DNA of 64,000 nt, taken from assembly GCF_033473495.1 (NCBI RefSeq), contig NC_088938.1, positions 3,596,001-3,660,000 of the forward strand. The letters run 5' to 3'. This DNA comes from Cercospora beticola. Lineage: Eukaryota > Ascomycota > Dothideomycetes > Mycosphaerellales > Mycosphaerellaceae. The notes below the pieces were generated by a model. It searched no databases. It was not told the DNA's origin and saw only the letters and a list, made by a program, of their open reading frames with translations. Positions 11,585-21,619 of this stretch are shown here, piece after piece. A program made the translations under genes and the position numbers. Positions within the stretch are counted from its first letter, which is position 1, and the number at the start of each line of letters is the position of its first letter.

Positions 11585-13033
11585 ATGCCCGGCGCGGTGC
11601 TGGGCCAGACGCCCTCGCTCCGCACCTTTCTCAAGTCCCAAAAGTCACAAGACGTCGACACATCAATCGAACTGCTCGTCTCGCTGCTCAAAAGACGCCA
11701 AATCCGCAACTCGCGCCCCTGCGCTATCGCCACCGCACAGCTTCTCCTGCGAGTCGTCGGCAGCTCGCGATGGAAGGACTCACAGTCACTGATCCGCCGC
11801 ATCCGCGAGGTGGGCAGGAAACTGGTGTCCGCACAGCCGCGTGAGATGGCCGTGGGCAACATTGTCCGGCGCGTGCTTGGTGTGGTTCGCGAGGTGGCCG
11901 AAGACGACACGGACGAGAATGCATCGAGTGATGGCATCGGCAGCCCTGCACTCGGCGGAGCAACGCAGCGCCCTGCTCTGCCTACGCATCTTTCGAGCTT
12001 CAGCCCTCTCCACCACGGCGCTGCGCTTCCACAGCAGACCATTCCTGGCATCAGCAGTCCGGCATCCCCATCTATCGACGGAAGCCAAGAGCTCCCACCA
12101 CAACGACCTCACGTGCCTTCTTCGGCTGCATCCTACGCTGGCCAAGCACCACATACCGGCTCCTTGTTCGGTCTCTTTCAGCAACCCTCAGGTCTCTCCC
12201 CCATGGCCACGCCACCGATGGGCTCTGGGACTGCAACGCCGACGCAAAGAGCCGCGAAACAAGACGACAAACCGAAGATTGACCTCCGAGCCGAAGTGTG
12301 CTCGGGTATAGACGATCTTCTCGAGGAACTCGACATCGTGGACACGCAGATCGCTGAGTCCGCTCTCGATCACATTCACAGTAACGAAATTATTCTCACA
12401 CACACCTCCAGCCAAACAGTGCAACGCTTCCTCGCAGCAGCCGCTAAGAAACGCAAATTCACTGTCGTGCATGCTGAAGCTTACCCCAATGACCATCAAA
12501 TCACCCACTCCACTATTGTCAACGGCGGTACGAAACAGAACCTCAGCGACGAAGAAGACTCGCCACAAGATCGCTGGAAACCCCTCACCCAACTCGGCAT
12601 CAAGGTCATTGTCATCCCGGATACTGCCGTCTTCGCCCTCATGTCCCGCATCAACAAAGTGATCATGGCGCCTCATGCCGTACTCGCCAACGGCTCCCTC
12701 ATCGCCGCCTCCGGAGCTAGCACCATCGCGCAAGCGGCCAAGGTTCACCGCGTCCCCGTTGTGGTGCTCTCGGGTGTCTACAAGCTTTCTCCCGTGTACC
12801 CTTTCGACACGGAAGAACTCATCGAATATGGTGAACCGAGTCATGTAGTTCCCTACCAGGATGGAGAGTTTATGGATCGCGTGGATGTGGTCAATCCCAT
12901 TTTTGATCATGTGGATGCAGATTTGGTGGATTTATACATTACCAATTTGGGAGGACATGCACCAAGTTTCCTCTATAGGATCGTGGCGGATCATTATCGG
13001 GTGGAAGACATTGACTTGAGTGCGAAAGTCTGA
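11585..13033 (+). CDS. GCD7: Translation initiation factor eIF2B subunit beta (Gcd7)
   Basis: Single-exon gene of 482 codons. The first ~120 residues form the helical N-terminal domain (TSIELLVSLLKRRQIRNSRP, with GNIVRRVLGVVRE at the end). A Pro/Ser/Gln-rich insertion of roughly 100 residues follows. The Rossmann-like C-terminal domain has ILTHTSSQTVQRFL, FTVVHAEAYPNDHQ, INKVIMAPHAVLANGSLIAA, SGASTIAQAAKVHRVPVVVL and YKLSPVYPF, the hallmarks of the eIF2B alpha/beta/delta family; the PYQDGEF to NPIFDHV tail is beta-type. The product is part of the decameric guanine-exchange factor for eIF2 and of general amino-acid control. It is longer than yeast Gcd7 (381 residues) because of the low-complexity insertion, which is usual in filamentous fungi. 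Confidence 0.93.
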   Translation: MPGAVLGQTPSLRTFLKSQKSQDVDTSIELLVSLLKRRQIRNSRPCAIATAQLLLRVVGSSRWKDSQSLIRRIREVGRKLVSAQPREMAVGNIVRRVLGVVREVAEDDTDENASSDGIGSPALGGATQRPALPTHLSSFSPLHHGAALPQQTIPGISSPASPSIDGSQELPPQRPHVPSSAASYAGQAPHTGSLFGLFQQPSGLSPMATPPMGSGTATPTQRAAKQDDKPKIDLRAEVCSGIDDLLEELDIVDTQIAESALDHIHSNEIILTHTSSQTVQRFLAAAAKKRKFTVVHAEAYPNDHQITHSTIVNGGTKQNLSDEEDSPQDRWKPLTQLGIKVIVIPDTAVFALMSRINKVIMAPHAVLANGSLIAASGASTIAQAAKVHRVPVVVLSGVYKLSPVYPFDTEELIEYGEPSHVVPYQDGEFMDRVDVVNPIFDHVDADLVDLYITNLGGHAPSFLYRIVADHYRVEDIDLSAKV

Positions 13034-13560
13034 TTGTGAGATGTCAACGTTTTACCGTGCTAGTGCAGTCGACTATGGTTTTCAGGGTATGGAATATGAC
13101 CTTGTGAGTCTGAAAGAAAATGACAAGCTTGCGGCAGCTGCAATGCCAGCAGACTAGACACCCTCCGTCAAGTCGACGAGAGCTTCTGCTTTCCGCTTCT
13201 GCCATCAGCTGTCAGCTATCCCGTTCCTCCTCAACTCCTTAATATTTGTCATAGGTGACCCAATTGGCGGAAACGGGTGTTCAGATCGACCAGCTATGTC
13301 CTTGAAAGCTCAGTTCCGGTTTCGCTCCTATTCTTGTCGAAGCGGCACGTAACACTTTTAACAAGGACTCCATTTTCATCACCCTCACGAGCTCACATTC
13401 CGTTCTCATCTGAATTTACTTTCTCGCTTGCTACGATCTGCGGAGTGACGCGCTGAGAGGGAGGAGCTCGGTACGCCCTCTCCCAAACCTCACAAGAAAA
13501 AAGGTCTGAGCAGCTGTCTCTATGTGCCGCAGTCATTGCAACCTTGTGTTATCCACTTGT
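13034..13560. other. Convergent intergenic region
   Basis: About 530 bp between the 3' ends of GCD7 (plus) and the F-box-type gene (minus). No coding signal seen. Confidence 0.6.
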
Positions 13561-15465
13561 CTAGGATTCGGTGGAAGATTTGTGCCTCCAGTAAGAGAAA
13601 CTCTTGGCTGCATGAGATTCGATCCCGCGCTCGAGGGTGGCCTGCATGGACTTTGCTAGCCAGAATCTGGAATGCTGTTCTTCGATGGAAGCACTGCGAC
13701 CCAGTGTATTGACATGGACTGCTTTGAGGTGTGGGTAAACATAGCGAGCGCCACTTCTGGAATCCTGTCCATCTATTGTGGTAGACAACTCGTACCGTTC
13801 GCTGCTATCGCCGGTGCCTTGCTGGCCTGTTTCGTTTTGGCCGCCAGAATTGGGCTCCCCATGTTTGGCAGTGATGAGGGCGGAAAGGGCGTTGTCGAGC
13901 CATTCAGCAGTCTCGCTGTAAGGGGCAAGACCTTTCTCATCGCTCAGCAATGTCTCAATGGAAGGAATTTCATCGTCGTCAATGACAAGAGTCTCGACAG
14001 TTCGCGGCAAGGCTGGTTCGCTGTATTCATGAGCCAGCCATTCAGCAAATCTCTCACGCCTAGTGAGCTGCTTGCTCTGACCATCATCGTCCCAGTAATG
14101 GACTGCCTGCAGTACAAGATCGGACGCCACGATAGTGACATCGCGAATGTGTGCACTGTTCCGATTGTCTCCGAGACCTTCGGGCATGAACAGATTTCGT
14201 CGGTATTTATGTCGATCAGACTTGGACCTTCCATGGAACATGAAGCTCTGGAGGTTGGGACGACTCTTCGCGCGGTGCGCACATAATCATTTGTGCCAAT
14301 CAGGTCACCTCCACGGAACGAGACAGTGGGAAGTTGATATTATCTGTCAGATGTCGCTCCATTGCGACGAGCGCTACAGAATTCACGCACCTGTTGCTTG
14401 CATGCACCAATCACACGCTACCACACGTATGGATCAAAGTAAGTGAGACCATCGAGGAACAGGTGGCGTAGTGACGAACAGCCTTCGATCAGGTAATGAT
14501 CGAAATTCTCGTCTTCGTCATCAGGCTCGACACGCCAGCCGTGGAAGTAAAGGGACTCCAGATTGGGCAGATTCAAGAGCTTTGACATCCAGTTCTCGCC
14601 GAATGACGCTTCCTGCTTGTCCAACCACGTTCCAGCCTCGGCCTTTAGTGCGACATGTTTGAGTGATTGTAGTCCTGGCGGCCACTGCAAGATATCTTGG
14701 TCCCGGTGTGCCATAGTGACGATTTCCAGCCATTGGAGACTGCTTCCTGGCTGCGTGGTCGTTCTGGCTGATTCTTTGTGGCCTCGAGCAAAGTAGAGCG
14801 CTCTCAACCGAGGACAGGAAAGGACTAGTAAGATCTTGAGAAACCCGTCGCTGCCTCGAGCAAGGTGTTTGCGGGCTTCCTCTCGCAACGGACTGTCCTC
14901 GCCGAAGTTGGGAAGATATTGCGCCATGGCGCTCAGGTTCAGCTCAAGGTCAGAGGTGAACAGACCTGGCTGTGTTGGCTCTGTTTGAGTGAAGAAGTCC
15001 TTCCTTCTCTCCATTGGCTCATCAAATTCCCCGAACATTGGCAGAGGCCATGGTCTAGCAGTGAATCCCTTCTTGGATGATTTTCTCCTTCTTCTACATA
15101 GGCCAATTGTACTGGCCGGCAGTGTTCCCATTGCTTTCGCGTGCGCCAGGTTCTGCGACAAACAATGAATTCAGTCTAGCAGCCTCCAATGTTCTCGATT
15201 GTGCTTACCGAATCTCTCGAGCATGATATGCCGCGATAGGATCGTGCAGCACAGGTTTGAGCAAACGGGGAATCGCCGCGGGATTGATTTCAGAGCACTG
15301 CCTGTCTTTGTAAGCCGCTGGTTGCCGCTTCAAGTGATCCTGCATCGCTTCGGCCACATAGTGGCAAGTGAAAGCCAGACCGGCGTGTGAAGCAGAGCAG
15401 TAGGTATCGGCGATGTGTGAGATCAGCTCGACCGGGAGTGACGTGAGGGTCGTCATGCTGCACAA
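13561..15465 (-). CDS. F-box-type protein with a leucine-rich/hydrophobic C-terminal region
   Basis: Three coding segments on the minus strand look like one protein. The first (15465 down to about 15209) starts MCSMTTLTSLPVELISHIAD, a typical short fungal F-box start (LPxELxxxIA), and ends at a GTAAGC donor. The second (about 15155 to 14424) has LRALYFARGHKES, SSLQWLEIVTMAHRD, LLNLPNLESLYFHGW and GCSSLRHLFLDGLTYFDPY, an LRR-like pattern often found behind F-boxes. The third (about 14252 to 13561) continues RPNLQSFMFHGRSKS and ends HKSSTES. F-box proteins recruit substrates to SCF ubiquitin ligases; the substrate is unknown. The first splice does not give a clean phase match with the obvious acceptor, so that border, or the integrity of the gene, needs care. 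Confidence 0.65.
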
Positions 15466-15854
15466 AGAGTGTGGTGTTCGGAAGTGAGAAGATGGGGAGA
15501 TTCGAGAGGGCAGCGTAGATGAACTTCGAACACTTCTGCCAAGAGCCCGTGTCTCGATGCCTGCTGGTTGCGGTGGAGAATTGGTCGGTTGGCTCCAATC
15601 ATGTGACTCTGCCTGATGAAAGCGATGCGTGGCGTTGGCTCTCTGTCCTTCGCTGAGCCATGGCCCCAGGATATCATCCTCGCTGCGGTGGTCTCGAGAG
15701 TTGACCTGTAATGCAGGCTAAATGAATAAGCACATGAACTTTCGTCGTCTATCAGTATATCGTAGTCACGAGATTCGGACTTCCTGCGTCCAATCCCCTC
15801 CCTCCTGACTCCTGTCCTGTACCCGCTATGCATATACACATCTCCCACACCAGC
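15466..15854. other. Intergenic between two minus-strand genes
   Basis: Short overlapping frames only. It must hold the promoter of the F-box-type gene. Confidence 0.5.
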
Positions 15855-16621
15855 CTATGTCAACTTTTGCTTGATGAAGAAGTTGCGCAGATAGCTCAAC
15901 TGCCATGCGCATGTCAATCCCAACACGACAATCTGAATCAGTGTCCATCTCACGACCCTCGAATTGACGCTCTCGGACTGATCGCGGAACTCTGCTTCTC
16001 TTTCCCGCTGGAAGATCTGTTCTCTTCGCACGTCTTGCAACCTTGCATTCAGGTCCTTGACTTTTTGCGCAACTTCGTCCAACTTTTCCTTATCGCTGCT
16101 TTCGATTTGTGATGTCTCGCCGATAGCCATGTCGAGCTCGAACTTGATGCCACCGACTTGGCTGCCGCTGAAGAGGAAGCCGGAGGTCGCGGGAACGTTG
16201 GTGGGGGTGAAGCACAGGCGATGTTCGCCGGAGTCGGCTGCGGTGAAGGTGAACTTGCCGTCGGCGCGGCCACGTTGTGAGACGACGCGGTGATCGTTGT
16301 CGAAGAGTTCATCGACGGTTATGTAGACGCCCTGGCAAGAGGTCAGCGCTCGTGGGAACGATGCGGGATAGAGATTGCCGTACCATGTCGGGATTGGGTT
16401 GGTATGATCGGGAGTTGTGATCATATTGCGTCGCTTTGAAGTGACCTGGGTGGTGCTCATTAGTATCTCGCTGCTCTTCCAGCAACTCTCAACTTACCAA
16501 CAACCAAGGTGTCCTTGGGCAATTCCTCGAAGAAGCATTTCTGGGTCGGGCCATCGATGTAGAAGTACAGAGCCTCGGCGCAGCTCAGGAAGAGGGCGAC
16601 AGAGCTGAATATCGATCTCAT
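15855..16621 (-). CDS. p24/emp24-GP25L family cargo receptor (Erp1/Erp5-like)
   Basis: Three exons (16621-16498, 16445-16384, 16331-15855) join cleanly to 220 residues. A signal peptide (MRSIFSSVALFLSCAEA) is followed by the GOLD domain beginning LYFYIDGPTQKCFFEELPKD, then TLVVGHFKA. After the second intron the sequence has GVYITVDELFDNDHRVVSQRG and the strongly conserved KFTFTAADSGEHRLCFTP. A coiled coil (DKEKLDEVAQKVKDLNARLQ) leads to one C-terminal membrane span (WTLIQIVVLGLTCAWQLSYL) and a short cytosolic tail FFIKQKLT with the FF and dibasic-type signals used for COPII/COPI sorting. The family cycles between ER and Golgi carrying secretory cargo such as GPI-anchored proteins. Two cysteines for the GOLD disulfide are present. 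Confidence 0.92.
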
Positions 16622-17148
16622 GGCGGCGGCGATGGTGGTGCGTGTAGAGACAGTTGCGTGGTCGAGAGTGCAATGCAATGCAATGCCTCTCCCTCCGTTC
16701 TGGACACGCGAGCCATATCGCAGGGGTCAGCGCCGTTCAGGGATCTATGCCAAGCCACTAGCCCTCGCCTGCATCCACGTCCCGCCCCGCCCTCCTCCCA
16801 ACTGCAACTGCCTCCAGCGGCCACCCTCTCTGCAGCGCAGCGCGACTTGCTTCCTTCCCGATCCATCCACCGCCCGTCGTCGCCTCCCACACCGGCTGGC
16901 TTCACTTTGAACATCGGTCGCCGCAGAGAGCGCGATTTTCTTGTTTGCGCATGTGATTGCAGACCGGTGAAGGTCATGATTGGCCACAATGCAGCTGAGA
17001 GTTGCTGTTCACAGCACCATGGATGCTGCTGCCTTGATACCTACGCGGCAATCGGTAGGTGTATATAAGACCGTCGTGGCTCAACAATTCCGGCTCTCCA
17101 TTTACTCACTTCTTCACTTTCCACTCTTTCATCCAACACCGCGCAGAA
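16622..17148. promoter_or_regulatory. Divergent promoter region, with a TATA-like box before the AAA ATPase
   Basis: The 530 bp between the p24 gene and the AAA ATPase contain TATATAAG at 17062-17069, about 80 bp upstream of the ATPase start. No comparable box is seen on the p24 side. Confidence 0.5.
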
Positions 17149-18747
17149 ATGGGCGATCCAGGCGTTTCCACCGACTCTGCCGGCCAGAGTTCCCTCTACG
17201 AAACTTTCAAGGCTAACTTCACTCGCCCGCACGAATATGGCGAGCTTCTTGCACATGATGCAATTCGTCGCCTGTTTCCCAACAAACACATCACCCCGGT
17301 CTTCGATTACGATGCGAAGCTGTTTGCCTATGCGGATGCTGGTCATGCCAAAGCGAGGCTCATCCGCCAAGGAGACGACTTCCTAGCATTGCGAGACTAC
17401 ACGCCGCCTGCTCTGCGTCTGGAGGGTGGTCACGGGAAGCTCTGCGACAAGGTCCGCTTCGGCCTGTACCAGTACGAGTATGAGGGCTTTAGCTTCGAGA
17501 TCGTCCGCGCTCAGTGGTACACCCAATATGCTTACAGTCGTCGGGAAAAGGTGCACTTCATTTTGACCCCAAGGGATGGCACCAACGAGCAGTCACATTG
17601 CCATAAAGCAGATGCGCTCATTACTGCCGCGGGAAAGTGGACGGCTCAACTCCACGACGAAGTGTACGTCTTCGATCAAAGCTACTGGGCAAAGGACAAA
17701 TCACTTTGGGCTGCTGTACAGGCATCCACCTGGGACGATGTCATCCTTGATCCGGCAATGAAGGCCAATATCATCAAAGACGTTGAGGGATTCTTCGACA
17801 GCCGTGCCATTTACGAACAATACAATGTTCCATGGAAACGCGGACTCATCCTGCACGGCACTCCTGGCTGTGGTAAGACTATCAGTATCAAGGCTCTCAT
17901 GAACTCACTTCAAAGTCGGGATGTTGTCAGTCTCTATGTCAAGACACTGAAGAATTGCCAGGGAGAAGAGTTCTCCATCCGGACCATCTTCGAAAAGGCT
18001 CGAAAAATGGCACCGTGCATGCTCATCTTTGAAGATCTGGATTCCCTGGTCAACGATAAAATTCGAAGTTACTTCCTCAACGAGGTCGATGGTCTGGAGA
18101 GAAACGATGGCATCCTCATGATCGGAAGCACGAACCACCTCGAGAGACTCGACCCTGGTATCTCAAAGAGACCAAGTCGTTTCGACAGAAAGTACCACTA
18201 TAAACTCCCAGGAGAGAATGAGAGGATCGCGTACTGCAACTACTGGCGCAAGAAGCTGGAAAGGAACAGCAACATCGAATTTCACGACGATATCGCTGGG
18301 ATTTTTGCGCAGCTGACTGACGGATTCAGCTTCGCTTACTTGAAAGAATTGTTTATACAAACCCTTCTGACAATCGTAGGCGGTCGTGCGGATGCCGATG
18401 ATGAGGATGACGAGTATGAGCGAGTCTCTGGAGAGGAGGAGGCAAGACAGCATTTGCATGTTGCAGCCGGATCATCGTTGGACAACAAGAAGTCGACGAC
18501 GAAGGACGAGAAGCCTTCACGTCAAATGGCAGAAGTTTCCATTCCCGAACATCTGCAAGAGAATACACTCTTACGTGTTCTACACAAGCAAGCTAAAGGC
18601 CTGTGGCGGGAAATGGATAATTCTTCCGATGATGAGAATGTGGAAATGGCCGAGGAGTCCAATGAGCATGACGGTGGGGATCAAGGTGATTGTTGTTCTG
18701 GTGGACAGATCCTGGGCAACGTGCAAGCTGTGCCTGTTCGCCATTAG
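17149..18747 (+). CDS. AAA+ ATPase of the Bcs1-like fungal family
   Basis: Single open frame of 532 codons from the ATG at 17149, which lies just after a TATA-like box; the frame extends upstream only through a GTG. The N-terminal ~180 residues are a family-specific region (YQYEYEGFSFEIVRAQWYTQ). The AAA module follows: Walker A GTPGCGKT near residue 237, Walker B CMLIFEDLDSL near residue 295, sensor-1 ILMIGSTNHLERLDPGISKR, and an arginine-finger-type SRFDRKYHYKLP. The C-terminal ~100 residues are acidic and disordered (DDEDDEYE). Fungal relatives with this layout are commonly annotated as ATPase AAA-type proteins without known substrate; unlike mitochondrial Bcs1 I see no N-terminal transmembrane segment. 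It is convergent with the kinase-fold gene at 18944. Confidence 0.85.
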   Translation: MGDPGVSTDSAGQSSLYETFKANFTRPHEYGELLAHDAIRRLFPNKHITPVFDYDAKLFAYADAGHAKARLIRQGDDFLALRDYTPPALRLEGGHGKLCDKVRFGLYQYEYEGFSFEIVRAQWYTQYAYSRREKVHFILTPRDGTNEQSHCHKADALITAAGKWTAQLHDEVYVFDQSYWAKDKSLWAAVQASTWDDVILDPAMKANIIKDVEGFFDSRAIYEQYNVPWKRGLILHGTPGCGKTISIKALMNSLQSRDVVSLYVKTLKNCQGEEFSIRTIFEKARKMAPCMLIFEDLDSLVNDKIRSYFLNEVDGLERNDGILMIGSTNHLERLDPGISKRPSRFDRKYHYKLPGENERIAYCNYWRKKLERNSNIEFHDDIAGIFAQLTDGFSFAYLKELFIQTLLTIVGGRADADDEDDEYERVSGEEEARQHLHVAAGSSLDNKKSTTKDEKPSRQMAEVSIPEHLQENTLLRVLHKQAKGLWREMDNSSDDENVEMAEESNEHDGGDQGDCCSGGQILGNVQAVPVRH

Positions 18748-18943
18748 CTCTGCAGTGGTCCCAGAGACAGAGAGGTTTTGGTCAAGAATAACGGCACATG
18801 ATGGCTAGCGGGAAGTTGGTCATGCCAGAGAGATAAATTGCGATGCTATGTAGCGGCATGATTGAAGTTTTGCTTCGATTGTATCGACTGGGGGCCAGAG
18901 TCGCCACTATTTCCGGCGATCCACTCTATCCGCTCTCATGCTA

Positions 18944-20303
18944 TCACTCCTCGCTCATCGACTCTGCGTCGCTGCCTTGTGTCTCCGGAAACATAATCAT
19001 CCTTGCAACGTTCAGCATCTCGTGTCCTTCACCCAATAACGTGTCGATGTTGTTCTGCGACCAGCTTCTGCTCCTGACTTCTTCGGCAACGGCAGCCCGG
19101 TACCGCTCATGCCACTCGTCTTCTTCCATTTCCGTCTCGTCGGTCCTCTCCTCGTATGGCATGGAGATTTGCAAGATCTGACCTTTGCCTAACAGTTGGC
19201 TCAGTGGGTAAGCGCCAGCAAAGTCCCAGTCCAAGACTCCGACCAATTTTCCGTCGCGGACGAGCATGTTTCCCGCATGAAAGTCCTCGTGCACGAGCAC
19301 CTTGGGCTCTGCATCGATGACACGGAACACGGGTTCATCGTGTGTAGCAGCAGTGTCGCAGTCGACTATTTCCCGACGTTTGCGCTTGAGCGACTCTACA
19401 AAGTCGGATGGGTCTTGCTCGGTATCGAAAAAGTCCTCGATATCTTCCCGGTCAGCGTGGCTGTAGAAATACATCTCGCGATCATAGCATGCCAGGACGT
19501 AGCTCTTACTGTCCTGGTACGGCCCGATGTTGTAGTGTTCGGGGGAATGGAATTTGGCCTGTAGCAATGATGAGGTCAGTAAACATATCGTAATTTGAAG
19601 TCGTACCATTTGGTGGCTCTTTGCGCAGACTTACCCTTCCGTTGAATAGCTTCGCAGCCTCGACCGTAGGACCGTATTGAACAGATTTACCAACCCCAGT
19701 GCCATTTGCGGTCGGTACGAGGCTGCCAATAGCATCAAATCTTGTTTCTCCAAGATCAACAATCACCTTTGCAATTTGATTGCAGATACTCGACTTCTGT
19801 TCTTCCGCGAGAGTTGGCCAGACAGCACTGAGTCGCTGACCCTCGATGAACTCTTCTGCCGTGAAGGAAGCCCCTGGACTGCTAGAGCTGCCGTCGCCCC
19901 AATCATACAGCTTCGGTATTGGCACTTCGGGAGCGTTCAAGGCCAACCACTGCAGACAACCGACGTGGTTGCGAGACTGGAATGGCTGGAGAGAGGTGAC
20001 GTTGTCTTGGCATATGCGAAGCACAAACTTGGCTGGTCGTGCTGGTTGTAAGGTGGCCTAGATGAGAAGTCATTGGTTAGCAGGCGCATGGGAATGATGG
20101 AAGTACAAAGGTTGGTATCTCACCTGCGAACTTGACTCGACGAGCCAGACGTGATTATATGCCCCACGAGCGATGTAGGAGACGTTGATCGCTGTTGTGT
20201 CACCAAACACGCTTGGCGCAACTCTTGATGCGATCTTGTCTGCGACATGTTGCGATCGTGTAAGTTCCTCCGGGAGCGACTCATTGTCGCCTATTTGCGC
20301 CAT
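18944..20303 (-). CDS. Aminoglycoside phosphotransferase (APH) / choline-kinase-fold protein
   Basis: Three exons (about 20303-20124, 20057-19635, 19558-18944) join in phase 0 to about 405 residues. The N-lobe has YIARGAYNHVWLVESS (nucleotide-loop type) and KFVLRICQDNVTSLQPFQ. The catalytic Brenner-type motif HxDxxxxN is visible in VLVHEDFHAGNMLVRDGKL, followed by the metal-binding GVLDWDFAGAYP. Fungal genomes carry many such proteins; they phosphorylate small molecules, lipids or proteins, mostly unknown, and need have nothing to do with antibiotics. An in-frame upstream ATG at 20324 is an alternative start. The 5' end overlaps, in another frame, a Cys-rich mini-ORF. Confidence 0.82.
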
Positions 20304-20490
20304 TGGAATTTCGGCCAGACCCATTGTTGGCTCGTTTGCAGTCTTTGCAGCTTGATGGCTGACCACCAGTGCCTTTCTTGTAGTACCAATTGTGTCCAGG
20401 CTTACCGCACTTCTCCATGTGTTTGGTGCAGTAGCCGGTTCTGGTACACAACATGCAGTGATGTGTCTGTCGCATTGCGGGTTGCTGCAC
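20281..20490 (-). CDS. Possible Cys/His-rich mini-protein overlapping the APH-fold gene start
   Basis: A 69-codon frame carries a dense metal-binding-like pattern: HHCMLCTRTGYCTKHMEKC (C-x2-C-x6-C-x2-H-x3-C), then GKPGHNWYYKK and SSCKDCK. The regularity is unlike random ORFs nearby. Upstream, in another frame, CDLPCTKCSNPQCDRH adds more Cys pairs; a sequence resembling a branch point and acceptor (CTAAGTGCAG) lies between, so the true gene may be spliced with an upstream exon. It overlaps the likely start of the APH-fold gene by about 20-40 bp in another frame. I do not recognise the family. It could also be an older, larger exon structure of the APH gene. Confidence 0.4.
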   Translation of the reverse strand: MQQPAMRQTHHCMLCTRTGYCTKHMEKCGKPGHNWYYKKGTGGQPSSCKDCKRANNGSGRNSNGANRRQ

Positions 20491-20552
20491 TTAGTGCAAG
20501 GTAGGTCGCACGGCGCTAGTGTCTTGGCGTTTGTTATGCCTGGCATGTGCAA

Positions 20553-21619
20553 CCCGGGTGTATGGCATGAACGATGTGACGAGGTGGAGAGAGAGCAAGG
20601 ATGAAGAAGACAGACTTAAAAGGCTTGCAAGACGTCGTGGGAGTGAATGTATGGGTGAATAGCTCGCTCGATACCAGAGTAGCACATGTTGTTCACCAAC
20701 GTGGAGTGAATAGCCAGAGCTGGTGATACCAGAGCCCGATCAACAACACCGCAGTAGGGAATATGCAGGGTACGCATCTGCTTCAATTGTACGAACTTAT
20801 GGCTGGCTTGAGTTTCTATAATCCTCGGAAATGTGCAGGAATGTACACCATTCGTCAGAGGTCGGTGCTGGAGCTAGTTTCGATCTTGTTCCAAGGCTGT
20901 CAGGCAGTGTCACAAGCTATGTCTTCTGAGGCTATCGGAGAGGAGCGATCTGCCAGACAAGTCCGGCGTCTGCCGTCGCATTGGCTGAACGCTCGAACTG
21001 CGTGAAAACAGAGAAAGAAGAAGGTGGTCGAGGGGATGCGCTTGTTATAGAGACAGAAGATACAGAGGAGGTGTCATGCTAAGAGGCATCGGCATCGAAG
21101 AGAGCGATAGAGTATGTGCGCGCGATTGATTGGCTGTCGAGCAACCATGTTGCGCGCTCGCCGGTAAAAGGCAACAATGAGCCTCGACGGTATCTGAAAT
21201 CGATCCTCGAGTGGGCGCCAGCCTGACCAGTCAACGAATCACCGGTTTGGACGACAGGCGTCATCACAGCGATGAACTACTGGTCTCAAAAGCGAGAGGG
21301 GAGGTGAGTGGGAAGAGCAGCACTCAAGGGCGAGAAGAGAGTGCTGAGAGCCAAGGGGAGATGGAGAGGCGTGGGTGAAATGAGGATCCGTGTGTTCGCA
21401 GCAAAGAGCGAGGAGGGCGTTCATTGAGAGGTGCATTCGCAATCACGAATCGTGCGTTTGTGCAGTTCGAGCTTTTGGCAGAGACAGACGCCTCCTCCGC
21501 CCAAGGCATCAACGCCAAGCTTTTGCTCCCAGCCACCCACTTTGTTTTGATCAAGCTGGTCCCGACTTCTCGCCACTTCCACATCACCAAAATCGACAAC
21601 AGCAGCAGCAACAGCAGAC
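20553..21619. other. Intergenic and promoter of the RG-rich repeat protein
   Basis: No gene recognised. The last ~130 bp before 21620 resemble the DNA upstream of the second zinc-cluster ORF at 40212 (shared AAGCTT..TTGCTCCCAGCCACCCAC-like core and a CAGCAGCAACAGCAG-like leader). Confidence 0.5.

Noticed and set aside
18944..20303. Antibiotic-resistance gene
   Set aside because: The APH fold is shared by many fungal kinases with other substrates; nothing in sequence or context points to drug resistance.
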